Shown: in pieces, positions 1 to 9,698 of the stretch
Layout of the letters: each line of letters opens with the position of its first letter
How positions within the stretch are numbered: position 1 is the first letter of the stretch
NCBI RefSeq assembly: GCF_021404405.1
Contig: NZ_JABFTV010000006.1
Location: 293,267-357,266 of the forward strand
Length of the DNA: 64,000 nt
Direction: 5' to 3'
From: Billgrantia aerodenitrificans
Lineage (GTDB): Bacteria > Pseudomonadota > Gammaproteobacteria > Pseudomonadales > Halomonadaceae
Translations under genes and position numbers: made by a program
The notes under the pieces: model-generated
Told to the model about the DNA's origin: nothing
The model's database searches: none
The model's input: the letters and a program-made list of their open reading frames with translations, nothing else

Positions 1-1001
1 TCCACCACCGGCGACACGATCTCCAGGTGCGAGGGGTTGAAGGCCAGCGCCAGATGCACCTCGCCACCCGGCGTCATCACGTTGGAGCTGAAGCCCTGGT
101 GATACTTGACGTCGCCCGAGCCGCGCTCGATCAGCTTCTTGCCGTCGAACTCGTCGATCAGCTCGGAGGGGTTCTTGCCGAGAATGTTGACCAGCAGGTT
201 GAGGCGGCCGCGGTGGGCCATGCCGATGACCATCTCCTTGATCCCGTAGCCACCGCCGCGCTGGATCAGCTCGTCCATCATCGGGATGAATGCCTCACCG
301 CCCTCGAGACCGAAGCGCTTGGTGCCGGGATACTTGGAGGCCAGGTAGTTCTCCAGGCCCTCCGCGGCGGTCAGGCGCTCCAGCAGATGCTTGCGCACGT
401 CGTCGCTGTACTTGGGTGCCGAGCGAACCGACTCGAAGCGCTGCTGCAGCCAGCGCTTCTCCTCGGTATCGACGATATGCATGATCTCGCAGCCGATGGA
501 GCGACAGTAGGTGTGCTCCAGCGCCTCGACGATCTCACGCAGCGGTGCCTTGTCCATCCCCAGAAAGAAAGAGCCGGTCTGGAACTCGGTGTCCAGATCG
601 GCCGGAGATAGCTGGTGGAAGGAGAGGTCGAGGTCGGGAACGGGCGCCTGACTGCGCAGCTTGAGCGGGTCGATATCGGCTTTCTGATGTCCCCGGAAGC
701 GGTAGGCGTTGATCAGCTGCAACACCTTGACCTGCTTCTTGTTTTCGCCGCTGTCGGCAGCGGCCGTCGTGGTCCGGCGGGCGCGGGCCAGCTGCTGGAA
801 CTGGTCACGTACCGGACTTAGAGGGACGTCATGGGTGGCGCTGCCATCGACGCTCGGCAGCTGATCGAAGTAGGTTCGCCACTCGTCGGGCACGGAACCT
901 GGGTCGGCGAGGTATTGCTCGTAGAGCGCTTCCACATAGTGAACGTTGCTGCCGCTCACGTGGGAGCTGTTCCACATCAACTCCATTATGCCTTGTTGCA
1001 T
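1..1001 (-). CDS. sucA: 2-oxoglutarate dehydrogenase E1 component (N-terminal part, cut by window edge)
   Basis: Thiamine-dependent E1 subunit that decarboxylates 2-oxoglutarate in the TCA cycle and passes the succinyl group to E2 (SucB). Only the first ~333 codons are in the window; the gene continues past base 1. The start is the ATG at 1001, which opens with MQQGIMELMWNSSHVSG. The conserved N-terminal E1 helix (VHYVEALYEQYLADP), the Y-R-x-R-G-H motif (AYRFRGHQKADIDPL) and the MAHRGRLN segment lining the active site are all readable. It lies 248 bp downstream of sdhB on the same strand, the usual sdhCDAB-sucAB order, so it is probably at least partly co-transcribed with sdh. The assignment is secure; only the rest of the gene is missing. 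Confidence 0.96.
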   Translation of the reverse strand, partial: MQQGIMELMWNSSHVSGSNVHYVEALYEQYLADPGSVPDEWRTYFDQLPSVDGSATHDVPLSPVRDQFQQLARARRTTTAAADSGENKKQVKVLQLINAYRFRGHQKADIDPLKLRSQAPVPDLDLSFHQLSPADLDTEFQTGSFFLGMDKAPLREIVEALEHTYCRSIGCEIMHIVDTEEKRWLQQRFESVRSAPKYSDDVRKHLLERLTAAEGLENYLASKYPGTKRFGLEGGEAFIPMMDELIQRGGGYGIKEMVIGMAHRGRLNLLVNILGKNPSELIDEFDGKKLIERGSGDVKYHQGFSSNVMTPGGEVHLALAFNPSHLEIVSPVV

Positions 1002-1142
1002 CTCTCGGTCACCCTACACTGATGGGGTGTTGTCGGCGCCGTCACGGGCCAGCCGCGGCGGCTTGGCTGGTGCCCTGCCGGTGGGGCGTCTCTCTTCCGG
1101 CGGATCCAGCCGCGAGGCCGGAAACCTTGAAATTCATGCTCA

Positions 1143-1223
1143 AGAGCCGGTACCTGTGGCACCGGCTCTGTCGCTACTGTGCGAACCGACCGCGACACAA
1201 GGTCGCGGCCAAACTGCGGCCGC
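1143..1223. other. structured spacer between sdhB and sucA
   Basis: The 248-bp gap between sdhB and sucA holds several GC-rich inverted repeats: a 9-bp stem at 1143-1151/1161-1169, a 7-bp stem at 1190-1196/1202-1208, and a competing 6-bp stem at 1205-1210/1218-1223. None is followed by a clear T-run on the leftward strand. They look more like an mRNA processing or attenuation region within sdh-suc than a full terminator. The function is inferred only. Confidence 0.35.
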
Positions 1224-1249
1224 TATGATAGCAAGCCACGCGCCACGAT

Positions 1250-1954
1250 TTAAGTGGCATTCGCAAGCAACATGTCACGGATCTTGCCGATGGCCCGAGT
1301 GGGATTGAGCCCCTTGGGACATACCGCGACACAGTTCATGATGCCGCGGCAGCGGAACACGCTGAACGGATCTTCGAGTTCCGACAGGCGTTCGCGAGTC
1401 GCGGTATCGCGCGAGTCAGCCAGGAAACGGTAGGACTGCAGCAGACCGGCCGGACCGACGAACTTGTCCGGGTTCCACCAGAACGAGGGACAGGAGGTCG
1501 AGCAGCAGGCGCACAGGATGCACTCATAGAGCCCGTCGAGCTTGTCGCGATCCTCCGGCGACTGCAGGCGCTCGATGGCCGGCGCCGGGGTGTCGTTCTG
1601 CAGGTACGGCTGGATGCGCTCGTACTGCTTGTAGAACAGCCCCATGTCGACCACCAGGTCGCGCACCACCGGCAGGCCCGGCAGCGGACGCAGCACCAGC
1701 TTGTTGTCCTTGACCACGTCGGACAGCGAGGTGATGCAGGCCAGACCGTTCTTGCCGTTCATGTTCATGCCGTCGGAGCCGCACACGCCCTCGCGGCAGC
1801 TGCGACGGAAAGCCAGGGTGGTGTCCTCGGCCTTGAGCATTTCCAGCACGTTCAGCACCATCAGGTCACGGCCCTGAGTGTCGAGCTGGTACTCCTGCAT
1901 GTAGGGCGCGGAGTCGGTTTCCGGGTTGTAGCGGTAAATGGATACCTGAAGCAT
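1250..1954 (-). CDS. sdhB: succinate dehydrogenase iron-sulfur subunit
   Basis: Carries electrons from the FAD of SdhA to ubiquinone in complex II on the inner face of the inner membrane. The 234-residue protein has the family length. Its cysteine sets are clear: the plant-ferredoxin-type 2Fe-2S set (CREGVCGSDGMNMNGKNGLAC region) and two C-terminal clusters (CILCACCSTSCP, and CRGIMNCVAVCPKGLNP for 3Fe-4S/4Fe-4S). The translation begins MLQVSIYRYNPETD. It follows sdhA by 14 bp as the last gene of sdhCDAB, with sucA downstream. Confidence 0.98.
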   Translation of the reverse strand: MLQVSIYRYNPETDSAPYMQEYQLDTQGRDLMVLNVLEMLKAEDTTLAFRRSCREGVCGSDGMNMNGKNGLACITSLSDVVKDNKLVLRPLPGLPVVRDLVVDMGLFYKQYERIQPYLQNDTPAPAIERLQSPEDRDKLDGLYECILCACCSTSCPSFWWNPDKFVGPAGLLQSYRFLADSRDTATRERLSELEDPFSVFRCRGIMNCVAVCPKGLNPTRAIGKIRDMLLANAT

Positions 1955-1968
1955 CTCGTGACTCCCCC

Positions 1969-3741
1969 TTAATATGTACGGACTTTCGGCTCGAAGGTGT
2001 CGACGGTCTTCGGCTTGAAGTTGACGTCACGCTTGCCGACCCGCTTCTCGGCCGGGAAGTACATGGAGTGCTTCAGCCAGTTGGCGTCGTCGCGATCCGG
2101 ATAGTCGTAGCGCGAGTGGGCGCCGCGGCTCTCCTTACGCTCCAGGGCCGCGATGGCGGTGGCTTCGGCCACTTCCATCAGGTTGTCGAGCTCGAGCGCC
2201 TCGACGCGGGCGGTGTTGAAGGCGCCGGACTTGTCGACCAGATGCGCTTCGCCGATACGGCCGCGCAGATCGGCCAGCTTCTTGACTCCTTCCTGCATGT
2301 GATCTTCCTGACGGAACACACCGAAGGAGTTCTGCATGATGCTCTGCAGCTCGGTCTTGAGAGCTGCCACGGATTCGCCGCCGCTGGATTCGTTCCAGCG
2401 GGTCATGCGCTTCATGGCCGCCTCGATGTCGGACTCGGAAGCGTCGAGGTAATCGATACCCTCGTTGAGCGCGCTCTCGATGAACATGCCGGCCGCACGA
2501 CCGAACACTACCAGGTCGAGCAGCGAGTTGCCGCCCAGGCGGTTGGCGCCGTGCACCGATACACAGGCCGCTTCGCCACAGGCAAACAGGCCATTGACGA
2601 TGCGGTCGTTGCCGTCGGCGTCCTGCATGATCGCCTGACCGTGCACGTTGGTCGGAATCCCGCCCATCATGTAGTGGCAGGTCGGCACCACCGGGATCGG
2701 CGCCTTGACCGGATCGGCATGGGCGAAGATCTTGGACAGCTCACTGATACCGGGCAGGCGCTTGTTGAGCACCTCTTCGCCCAGGTGATCGAGCTTGAGG
2801 TAGACGTGGTCGCCCTGCTCGCCGCAGCCGCGGCCCTCGAGGATCTCCATGACCATGGAGCGTGCCACCACGTCACGACCGGCCAGATCCTTGGCGTTGG
2901 GGGCATAACGCTCCATGAAGCGCTCGCCATCCTTGTTGACCAGATAGCCACCCTCACCGCGGCAGCCCTCGGTGACCAGCACGCCGGCACCGTAGATACC
3001 GGTGGGGTGGAACTGCCACATCTCCATGTCCTGCATCGGGAAGCCGGCGCGCAGCGCCATGCCGATGCCGTCGCCGGTGTTGATCAGGGCGTTGGTGGTG
3101 GAAGCATAGATGCGACCGGCACCGCCGGTAGCCATGACGGTGGCCTTGGACTTGACGTGCACCACTTCGCCGGTCTCGATGCACATGGCGATGCAGCCCA
3201 CCACGTCACCGTTGGCGTTCTTGACCAGATCGACCGCGAACCACTCGTTGAGGAAGGTGGTGTTGTTTTTCAGGTTGTTCTGATAAAGGGTGTGCAGCAG
3301 CGCGTGGCCGGTACGGTCGGCCGCCGCGCAGGTGCGCGCCGCCTGGCCGCCTTCACCGAAGTTCTTTGACTGACCGCCGAACGGACGCTGATAGATACGG
3401 CCGTTGTCGAAACGCGAGAACGGCAGGCCCATGTGCTCGAGTTCGAAGACCGCCTTGGGCCCCTCGGAGCACATGTACTCAGCGGCGTCCTGGTCGGTGA
3501 TGTAGTCGCCGCCCTTGACGGTGTCGTACATGTGCCAGCGCCAATCGTCGTTGGGGTCGGCCGAGGCGATGGCGCAGGTGATGCCGCCCTGGGCGGACAC
3601 GGTGTGCGAGCGGGTCGGGAAGACCTTGGACAGCACGGCGGTCTGCTTGCCGGACTTGGCCAGCTCGAGCGCCGCGCGCAAGCCGGAGCCGCCACCGCCG
3701 ATGATGATGGCGTCGAAGGACAAGGTACGCATGTTAGACAT
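1969..3741 (-). CDS. sdhA: succinate dehydrogenase flavoprotein subunit
   Basis: Catalytic subunit oxidising succinate to fumarate. The 590-residue protein matches the family length. It shows the N-terminal FAD-binding Rossmann motif ([16 protein letters not shown]), the [10 protein letters not shown] segment with the histidine that covalently holds FAD, and the substrate-site segment [21 protein letters not shown]. The C-terminal part carries [15 protein letters not shown]. It lies 3 bp after sdhD and 14 bp before sdhB, so the operon is tightly packed. Confidence 0.98.
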   Translation of the reverse strand: MSNMRTLSFDAIIIGGGGSGLRAALELAKSGKQTAVLSKVFPTRSHTVSAQGGITCAIASADPNDDWRWHMYDTVKGGDYITDQDAAEYMCSEGPKAVFELEHMGLPFSRFDNGRIYQRPFGGQSKNFGEGGQAARTCAAADRTGHALLHTLYQNNLKNNTTFLNEWFAVDLVKNANGDVVGCIAMCIETGEVVHVKSKATVMATGGAGRIYASTTNALINTGDGIGMALRAGFPMQDMEMWQFHPTGIYGAGVLVTEGCRGEGGYLVNKDGERFMERYAPNAKDLAGRDVVARSMVMEILEGRGCGEQGDHVYLKLDHLGEEVLNKRLPGISELSKIFAHADPVKAPIPVVPTCHYMMGGIPTNVHGQAIMQDADGNDRIVNGLFACGEAACVSVHGANRLGGNSLLDLVVFGRAAGMFIESALNEGIDYLDASESDIEAAMKRMTRWNESSGGESVAALKTELQSIMQNSFGVFRQEDHMQEGVKKLADLRGRIGEAHLVDKSGAFNTARVEALELDNLMEVAEATAIAALERKESRGAHSRYDYPDRDDANWLKHSMYFPAEKRVGKRDVNFKPKTVDTFEPKVRTY

Positions 3742-3744
3742 GAA

Positions 3745-4092
3745 TCAGGCTCCCCACAGAACGGTAATGCCCCAGACCAGGAACACGAACACGGCCAGGA
3801 TGATGACAACCTGGGCGCCGAGGCGAACGGGCGTGGACTTGAGGTAATCGGTGGTCACGGTCCACAGCCCCACCCAGGCGTGCGCGGCAAGCGAGATAAA
3901 GGCCAGCAGGGAGAAGATCCGCATCCAGGTCTGGGCAAACAGATTGCTCCAGGTAACGTAATCGAGTCCGGGGTTGAACAGCAGATACGCGACGATGAAA
4001 ACCGTGTAGAGCGCCAGAATGACGGCCGAGACCCGCTGGATCAGCCAGTCGGACAGGCCGCTGCGACCCAGATTGGTGATATTGGTTACCAT
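3745..4092 (-). CDS. sdhD: succinate dehydrogenase membrane anchor subunit
   Basis: Small membrane anchor that, with SdhC, binds heme b and forms the ubiquinone site of complex II. The 115-residue protein has three hydrophobic segments (about residues 20-42, 52-75, 90-112) and the family segment HAWVGLWTVTTDYLK. Its start (MVTNITNLGRSGLSDW) overlaps the end of sdhC by 7 bp, which suggests translational coupling. Confidence 0.95.
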   Translation of the reverse strand: MVTNITNLGRSGLSDWLIQRVSAVILALYTVFIVAYLLFNPGLDYVTWSNLFAQTWMRIFSLLAFISLAAHAWVGLWTVTTDYLKSTPVRLGAQVVIILAVFVFLVWGITVLWGA

Positions 4093-4475
4093 ACCCAGAC
4101 TCCCGCCAGAATGATCAGGACGGCACTGATGACCACGGTGGCCTGTGCCTTCTTCACGCCCCCCTCGAGGGTCACGCCATATCCAGCATCCATCAGCATG
4201 TGCTTGATGCCGGCAACGAAGTGAAAGGCCAGGGCCGACAGCAGCCCCCAGGCGATCAGCTTGGCCAAGATGTTGTTAGCCAGCGTGTCGCGCACGGCGA
4301 GGAAGCCTTCCGGAGACGACAGCGACTTGTCGAGAGCCCAGAAGGCGAAGATCAGGCCAACGAACAGGATTACGCCAGTGATACGGTGGGCGATCGACGT
4401 CAAGGCGGGAAGTGGGAACTGTATCGTGGTGAGGTCTAGGTTGACGGGTCGTTTGCTATTCACGGCTCTATACAC
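4086..4475 (-). CDS. sdhC: succinate dehydrogenase cytochrome b556 subunit
   Basis: Cytochrome b556 membrane subunit of complex II, first gene of the operon. The family signature RPVNLDL, the SIAHRITGVILF segment and the histidine-bearing third helix (AFHFVAGIKHMLMD) are present, with three membrane spans in 129 residues. The start is uncertain: in-frame GTG codons lie at 4475 and 4463, each with only a purine-rich stretch upstream. The longer form is given. A 445-bp divergent region separates it from gltA. Confidence 0.95.
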   Translation of the reverse strand: MYRAVNSKRPVNLDLTTIQFPLPALTSIAHRITGVILFVGLIFAFWALDKSLSSPEGFLAVRDTLANNILAKLIAWGLLSALAFHFVAGIKHMLMDAGYGVTLEGGVKKAQATVVISAVLIILAGVWVW

Positions 4476-4597
4476 ACTCTCTTGGCTCGCTCTTCAACCG
4501 ATGGCACCAGGCTCGAGCGGGCGGTGGTTTGAGGTAGGGGGCTCGCCGCTGCCGGGACGGGCATTGACAACGAGTACCTGCCAGTCGCGCGGTGTGG

Positions 4598-4626
4598 ATT
4601 ATAGGGATATGAACCCCTAGTGACAA
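4598..4626 (-). promoter_or_regulatory. sigma70 promoter of sdhCDAB
   Basis: Read leftward, TTGTCA (4626-4621) and a perfect TATAAT (4603-4598) are separated by exactly 17 bp. This is a near-consensus sigma70 promoter. The expected transcript start is near 4591, giving a 5' leader of roughly 115-130 nt before sdhC, long enough for post-transcriptional control. No activator site was identified with confidence. Confidence 0.7.
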
Positions 4627-4803
4627 ATACCCACCGCGCTAACTCGACCATGGTTCAAGCTCGTCGCAACAGGGATGGCAAACAGTCTCATCGCACCGCA
4701 ACCGGCGACCCATGGGCACTCTCGTGGTGCAAAGCATCATTTTTCATACAAGAGCTATCTGAAAAATGCTCTCACGTACAACTATGCGGTAGCTTTGGCC
4801 TAA

Positions 4804-4831
4804 TTGACAATCCCGGGAACGCTTCTATAGT
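4804..4831 (+). promoter_or_regulatory. sigma70 promoter of gltA
   Basis: A consensus TTGACA (4804-4809) and TATAGT (4826-4831) are separated by 16 bp, about 90 bp upstream of the gltA ATG. A strong GGAGG ribosome-binding site (4911-4915) precedes the start. It is divergent from the sdh promoter; the two -35 elements are about 180 bp apart, with no recognisable gene between them. Confidence 0.65.
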
Positions 4832-4920
4832 GGGCGAACCTTTTTTCGCGGGCCGGGGCTCCAACAGGGTTTGCGAAATAATGAGTTAACGTTCCAAATC
4901 GACTTCGAGAGGAGGCCAGA

Positions 4921-6204
4921 ATGGCTGACAGGAAAGCGACACTGACGGTAGACGGCCTGGAAAAATCGATCGAGCTTCCCGTCTACTCAGGAACCCTGGG
5001 CCCTGACGTGGTCGATGTTCGCGGCTTGGGTGCCGAAGGCCTGTTCACCTATGACCCCGGCTTCATGGCCACCTCCTCATGCCAGTCGGCCATCACCTAC
5101 ATCGATGGCGCCAAGGGTGTTCTGCTGCATCGCGGCTATCCGATCGACCAGTTGGCCAAGGAGTCCAACTTCGTCGAGTTATGCTACGCCCTGCTGTTCG
5201 GCGAACTGCCGACCGACGAGCAGTACGCCGACTTCGAGTCGCGGGTGCGCAACCACACCATGGTCCACGACCAGATCAACAACTTCTTCAAGGGCTTCCG
5301 CCGCGACGCCCATCCGATGTCGATACTGTGCGGCGTAGTCGGCGGCCTGGCTGCCTTCTACCACGACCACCTGGACATCACCGTCGAAGAAGACCGTGTC
5401 ATCAGCGCGATCCGACTGATCGCCAAGATGCCGACCATTGCGGCGATGTCCTACAAGTACAATGTCGGTCAGCCGTTCAATTATCCGCGCAACGACCTGA
5501 GCTATGCAGAGAACTTCCTCTACATGATGTTCAGCAACCCGTGCGAGGAGTACAAGGTCAACCCGGTCTACGCCAAGGCGATGGACCGCATCTTCATGCT
5601 GCATGCCGACCACGAGCAGAACGCCTCCACCTCCACGGTGCGTCTGGCCGGCTCTACCGGCGCCAACCCCTTCGCCTGTATCAGCGCTGGAATCGCCGCC
5701 CTGTGGGGCCCGGCGCACGGCGGCGCCAACGAGGCGGTGCTGAAAATGCTCGACGAGATCGGCGACGAATCCGAAGAGAACATTCAGCGCTTCATCGACA
5801 AGGCCAAGGACAAGGACGACCCGTTCAAGCTGATGGGCTTCGGCCACCGGGTGTATCGTAACTTCGACCCGCGCGCCAAGGTGATGAAAGAGACTTGCGA
5901 CGAGGTGCTGGCCGAACTCGGAATCGACGACCCGCAGCTCAAGATCGCCAAGCGTCTGGAGCAGATCGCACTCGAAGACGAGTACTTCGTGGAGCGCAAG
6001 CTCTATCCCAACGTCGATTTCTACTCCGGCATCATCCTCAAGGCCATGGGCATTCCGACCAACATGTTCACGGTGATCTTCGCTGTGTCGCGTACCATCG
6101 GCTGGATCTCCCATTGGCACGAGATGCTGTCCAACGACTACAAGATCGGTCGTCCGCGCCAGCTCTACACCGGCCACCCGCAGCGCGACTATCCTGCCAA
6201 GTAA
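4921..6204 (+). CDS. gltA: citrate synthase (type I, hexameric)
   Basis: Condenses acetyl-CoA and oxaloacetate to citrate. The 427-residue length is that of NADH-sensitive Gram-negative type I enzymes. The catalytic residues are visible: the His in [11 protein letters not shown], the His in [11 protein letters not shown] and the Asp in [15 protein letters not shown]. The start is supported by GGAGG 5 bp upstream of the ATG. It is divergent from sdhC, so the TCA genes flank one control region, and is followed by a strong hairpin. Confidence 0.98.
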   Translation: MADRKATLTVDGLEKSIELPVYSGTLGPDVVDVRGLGAEGLFTYDPGFMATSSCQSAITYIDGAKGVLLHRGYPIDQLAKESNFVELCYALLFGELPTDEQYADFESRVRNHTMVHDQINNFFKGFRRDAHPMSILCGVVGGLAAFYHDHLDITVEEDRVISAIRLIAKMPTIAAMSYKYNVGQPFNYPRNDLSYAENFLYMMFSNPCEEYKVNPVYAKAMDRIFMLHADHEQNASTSTVRLAGSTGANPFACISAGIAALWGPAHGGANEAVLKMLDEIGDESEENIQRFIDKAKDKDDPFKLMGFGHRVYRNFDPRAKVMKETCDEVLAELGIDDPQLKIAKRLEQIALEDEYFVERKLYPNVDFYSGIILKAMGIPTNMFTVIFAVSRTIGWISHWHEMLSNDYKIGRPRQLYTGHPQRDYPAK

Positions 6205-6238
6205 GTCGGCAGAGCGCGGCCAAAGCCGCCAAGTACTG

Positions 6239-6262
6239 GAAAGCCGCCTTCGGGCGGCTTTC
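6239..6262 (+). terminator. intrinsic terminator after gltA
   Basis: A perfect 10-bp stem (GAAAGCCGCC/GGCGGCTTTC) with a TTCG tetraloop lies 34 bp after the gltA stop. The following T-run is weak. The same stem type with a different loop occurs after putP at 19501. Confidence 0.75.
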
Positions 6263-6339
6263 TGCGTCTCGCACTTCACAACGCAGCCACGCGAAAAATG
6301 GCGATGCAAGGCTGCCACCAACAAAAGAGGGAACAGCAT

Positions 6340-7227
6340 ATGCAAGAGAAAATCTCCACCGTCGCCTTCATCGGCTTGGGCGTGATGGGCTACCCAATGG
6401 CCGGACATCTGGCCCGCGCAGGGCTCACCGTACGCGTCTACAACCGTAGCGAAGGCAAGGCCAAAGCCTGGACCGAGCAGTTCGGCGGCAGCTACCACGC
6501 CACTCCTGCGGAAGCCGCCCAACGAGCCGATCTCGTCTTGGTCTGCGTCGGCAATGACGACGATGTCAGGCAGGTCACCACCGGTGAGCAGGGAGCGCTA
6601 TCGGGCATGCAAACAGGCAGCCTACTGGTCGACCACACCACGGCCTCTGCCGATCTCGCCCAGGAGCTCGACGCCGCCTGCCGCGAACGTAACATCGGCT
6701 TCATCGACGCCCCCGTTTCGGGCGGCCAGCAGGGTGCCGAGAACGGCACACTGACCATCATGTGCGGCGGCAACGAAGCGGATTTCTCTCGCGCCGAGAC
6801 CACCCTCGCCCACTACGCCAGAGCCGTCACCCTGATGGGACCGGTCGGCAGCGGCCAGTTGACCAAGATGGTCAACCAGATCTGCATTGCCGGTTTGGTC
6901 CAGGGGCTTGCCGAGGGCCTGCACTTCGCCGAACGGGCCGGTCTCGACCAGCAGCGCGTGATTGACGTCATATCCAAGGGTGCCGCCGGCTCCTGGCAGA
7001 TGGAGAACCGCCACAAGACCATGATCGCCGATGCTTACGAGCACGGCTTCGCGGTCGACTGGATGCGCAAGGATCTGGGCATTTGCCTCGAACAGGCTCG
7101 TAGATTGCAGGCACGACTACCCGTCACGGCTTTGGTCGATCAGTTTTACGGCGACGTCCAGGTAATGGGCGGAGGGCGCTGGGACACCTCTTCACTGCTG
7201 CGAAGACTGCGCGGACATGACGACTGA
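6340..7227 (+). CDS. NAD(P)-dependent beta-hydroxyacid dehydrogenase (3-hydroxyisobutyrate dehydrogenase / tartronate semialdehyde reductase family)
   Basis: Likely reduces or oxidises a short beta-hydroxyacid/semialdehyde pair with NAD(P)H. The 295-residue protein starts at the ATG at 6340, which has an AAGAGGG ribosome site; an upstream in-frame ATG at 6298 lacks one. The N-terminal dinucleotide motif (FIGLGVMGYPMAGHLARAG), the substrate-binding DAPVSGGQQGAENGTL and the catalytic-lysine helix (GPVGSGQLTKMVNQI) are clear. The exact substrate (3-hydroxyisobutyrate, tartronate semialdehyde, succinic semialdehyde or other) cannot be read from sequence, and the neighbours give no pathway. Confidence 0.88.
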   Translation: MQEKISTVAFIGLGVMGYPMAGHLARAGLTVRVYNRSEGKAKAWTEQFGGSYHATPAEAAQRADLVLVCVGNDDDVRQVTTGEQGALSGMQTGSLLVDHTTASADLAQELDAACRERNIGFIDAPVSGGQQGAENGTLTIMCGGNEADFSRAETTLAHYARAVTLMGPVGSGQLTKMVNQICIAGLVQGLAEGLHFAERAGLDQQRVIDVISKGAAGSWQMENRHKTMIADAYEHGFAVDWMRKDLGICLEQARRLQARLPVTALVDQFYGDVQVMGGGRWDTSSLLRRLRGHDD

Positions 7228-7723
7228 TTCACCTCACGCAACCTAACACGCTTGGAGGCGTCGCCTACCCGCGACACCTCTAAGTGAAAAGCATCAGAAA
7301 AGGACTAACCTTCTCTTGACAGCCGTCACTTTTCACGGAGCGAATCCAGCCTTTGGCAAGGGCGGCACGTTTTCCACACATTCTGTGGATAACCCTGTTC
7401 ACAACCTCAAGAAAACACCATCAAATCGGCATGAGAAGGGGCTTGCAGTTAGATTGGCTATTTTTTGATCAATCATAACCTATTGAAATCATTGATTTTT
7501 TGCAGCCGCACACTTCCCAATGGACAATCTGGAGATTTACGCACAGGCGCACGCACCGCACACTGTGCAAGTGGACAAGTCAAGCCGGAAAAGCTGGAAA
7601 AACGGCAACTTCAATGGGTTTTTCACGCATAGCGACCCGCCCAGATGAGAACCTATCCCAGGCGTGAACGGGCGAGACTTATTGAGGGCAAAGCGATGTA
7701 GACCAGGGTCCACAAGAGAGAAG
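7228..7723. other. convergent 496-bp spacer with DnaA-box-like sites and an AT-rich block
   Basis: There is no convincing gene between the dehydrogenase (rightward) and the tRNA genes (leftward). The sequence holds TTTTCCACA (7370-7378), a perfect DnaA box in reverse orientation TGTGGATAA (7384-7392) and TGTTCACAA (7396-7404). These are followed by an AT-rich block (7452-7502) with a GATC site and a near-match to an IHF site around 7480-7500. As the flanking genes converge, promoter function is not needed to explain it. A DnaA-binding or titration site is possible but untested. Confidence 0.4.
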
Positions 7724-7799
7724 TGGCGTCCCATAGGGGGTTCGAACCCCTGTTCCCGCCGTGAAAGGGCGGTGTCCTGGACCACTAGACGAATGGGAC
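7724..7799 (-). tRNA. tRNA-Glu (anticodon TTC)
   Basis: The 76-nt cloverleaf reads from GTCCCATTCG to a genomically encoded CCA. The anticodon arm is CCGCC-CTTTCAC-GGCGG with TTC in the loop, and the T-arm is AGGGG-TTCGAAC-CCCCT. It lies 32 bp after tRNA-Ala on the same strand, downstream of gltX, the synthetase that charges it. Confidence 0.97.
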
Positions 7800-7831
7800 G
7801 CAATGTCGTTCAAATATCGGCACAAGGCGTT

Positions 7832-7907
7832 TGGTGGAGCCTAGCGGGATCGAACCGCTGACCTCGACACTGCCAGTGTCGCGCTCTCCCAGCTGAGCTA
7901 AGGCCCC
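7832..7907 (-). tRNA. tRNA-Ala (anticodon GGC)
   Basis: The 76-nt cloverleaf starts GGGGCCTTAG and ends with an encoded CCA. The anticodon arm is CGACA-CTGGCAG-TGTCG with GGC, and the D-arm and T-arm (TTCGATC) are intact. It lies 66 bp downstream of gltX, so gltX-tRNA-Ala-tRNA-Glu is probably one transcription unit, an arrangement common in Pseudomonas-like genomes. Confidence 0.97.
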
Positions 7908-7973
7908 ACAAGTGCCGTGAAGACGGGGCGTATAGTACTGATCCACCCCGTCTTCGTCAAGAAGAAATGGGGA

Positions 7974-9455
7974 TTATTGCAGGTCGCGGTACTCCTTCTC
8001 GAAGCGCTTGGCCTGCTTCTTGGACACGCCCCCCAGCGCCTCGATGGCATGGCGCAGCCGAGCCCGGGTCACATCGGAACCGAGAATGGCCATGGCATCC
8101 ATCACCGAGGTGCTGGCCGCAGAGCCGGTGATGGCGATGAACACCGGCGCCAGAAACTCCTTCATCTTCAGTCCGAAGTAACCGGCCAGCAGCTTGACCT
8201 CGGCGAGCAGCGCCTCCTTGTGCCAGGCCGGCACCGCCTCGAAGCGCCACACGAGGAACTGCAGCAGCCTGACGAGCTCTTCGCGCTCCAGCTTGATGTC
8301 TTCGAAATCCTGCTCACTGACGCTCGGAACGCCGCTGAAGAAGTGGCCGGCCAATGGAGCCACCTGCGAAAGCGTCTCTACCCGGGTACGCACCTGGGGC
8401 AGGATCTGACCGACGTACTCTTCGTTGAAGGCCCACTCCATGAGCGCCTTGAGAAAGGCCCTGTCGTCGAGATCCTCGCGAATGTAGAGCCCATTGAGCC
8501 AAGTGAGCTTTTCCAGGTCGAATACCGGCCCACCGAGCGACACGCGCTGGATGTCGAAGTGCGCCATCATCTCGTCGAGCGAGAACTTCTCCCGCTCGTC
8601 CGGCATCGACCAGCCCATGCGGCCCAGGTAGTTGATCACCGCCTGGGGCAGGAAGCCCATACGCTTGTAGTAGTTGATGGAGGTGGGATTCTTGCGCTTG
8701 GAGAGCTTCGACTTGTCGGGATTGCGCAACAGCGGCATGTGACACAGCACCGGCATTTCCCACCCGAAGTACTCATACAGCAGTTGATGCTTGGGCGCCG
8801 AATTGATCCACTCCTCGCCGCGCAGCACGTGGGTAATGCCCATCAAGTGGTCGTCCACTACGTTGGCCAGGTGGTAGGTGGGCATGCCATCCGACTTCAA
8901 CAGCACCTGAGCGTCGACCTGCGCCCAATCGACCTCGATGGTGCCACGCAACATGTCATCAATGACACAGGTACCGCTGCTCGGCACCTTCATGCGCACC
9001 ACGTAGGGCCACCCTTCCCGCTCGCGACGCGCCACCTCTTCCTCCGGCAGCGCCAGGTCAGTGGGCTTCAGCGCGAGATGCAGGCCACTTGCCTTACGCG
9101 CCTCTCTCAGCTCATCCAGCTCTTCACTGGTGCGGTAGCACTTGAAGGCATGCCCGGCCTCGATCAACTGGCGCGCATGCTCGGCATAGATATCGCCCCG
9201 CTCGCTCTGGCGATACGGACCATGCGGCCCGCCCACGTCGGGACCCTCGTCCCACTCGAGCCCCAGCCAGCGCAGGGAATCGAGGATCATCTGCTCGGAC
9301 TCGAGCGTGGAGCGCACCCGGTCCGTATCCTCGATGCGCAGGATGAACTGCCCACCGTGCTGCCTCGCAAAGCAGAGGTTGAACAGCGCGATGTAAGCAG
9401 TGCCTACGTGGGGATCGCCAGTGGGTGACGGCGCAATACGAGTACGTACGGTCAT
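7974..9455 (-). CDS. gltX: glutamyl-tRNA synthetase
   Basis: Charges tRNA-Glu with glutamate in the cytoplasm. It has 493 residues, the normal bacterial length. The class I signatures are clear: the HIGH equivalent in [16 protein letters not shown] near the N terminus and the KMSKS equivalent KLSKRK at about residues 250-255. The start [15 protein letters not shown] is the family start. The two tRNA genes follow on the same strand, one being its substrate. Confidence 0.98.
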   Translation of the reverse strand: MTVRTRIAPSPTGDPHVGTAYIALFNLCFARQHGGQFILRIEDTDRVRSTLESEQMILDSLRWLGLEWDEGPDVGGPHGPYRQSERGDIYAEHARQLIEAGHAFKCYRTSEELDELREARKASGLHLALKPTDLALPEEEVARREREGWPYVVRMKVPSSGTCVIDDMLRGTIEVDWAQVDAQVLLKSDGMPTYHLANVVDDHLMGITHVLRGEEWINSAPKHQLLYEYFGWEMPVLCHMPLLRNPDKSKLSKRKNPTSINYYKRMGFLPQAVINYLGRMGWSMPDEREKFSLDEMMAHFDIQRVSLGGPVFDLEKLTWLNGLYIREDLDDRAFLKALMEWAFNEEYVGQILPQVRTRVETLSQVAPLAGHFFSGVPSVSEQDFEDIKLEREELVRLLQFLVWRFEAVPAWHKEALLAEVKLLAGYFGLKMKEFLAPVFIAITGSAASTSVMDAMAILGSDVTRARLRHAIEALGGVSKKQAKRFEKEYRDLQ

Positions 9456-9698
9456 GTCGTCCTTATCCAGTCGGGAAAACTCATGGCGGCATTATACGCA
9501 CCTGGCACGACGGGGGCAGCCGCACCGGCCGCCTTGCTTCCGCCAAGCACGCCAGTCACCCCAGGCATGTTTATTGCCGTTGCCGCTCGCGGCACGGCCA
9601 GGGATGGTGTGTAAAACGTTGAACTGCCAAATTTGCACACTTAACATGGATCATTGACAATCACTTTCCTTTGGTTCTTCTGTCTTCAGGTTGATGCA

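Noticed and set aside
2068..3369. 433-codon frame antisense to sdhA
   Set aside because: Shadow of sdhA with biased composition and no ribosome site or family motif.
4620..4889. 89-codon frame in the sdhC-gltA control region
   Set aside because: It overlaps both promoters, has no ribosome site and its product is not protein-like.
5179..6522. 447-codon frame antisense to gltA
   Set aside because: Shadow of gltA that also crosses the gltA terminator.
7228..7723. Chromosomal origin oriC
   Set aside because: Only one perfect DnaA box and no dnaA/dnaN/gidA/rpmH neighbours; described as a DnaA-box spacer instead.
7537..7803. 88-codon frame over the tRNA-Glu region
   Set aside because: It runs through an intact tRNA gene and cannot be a real coding region.
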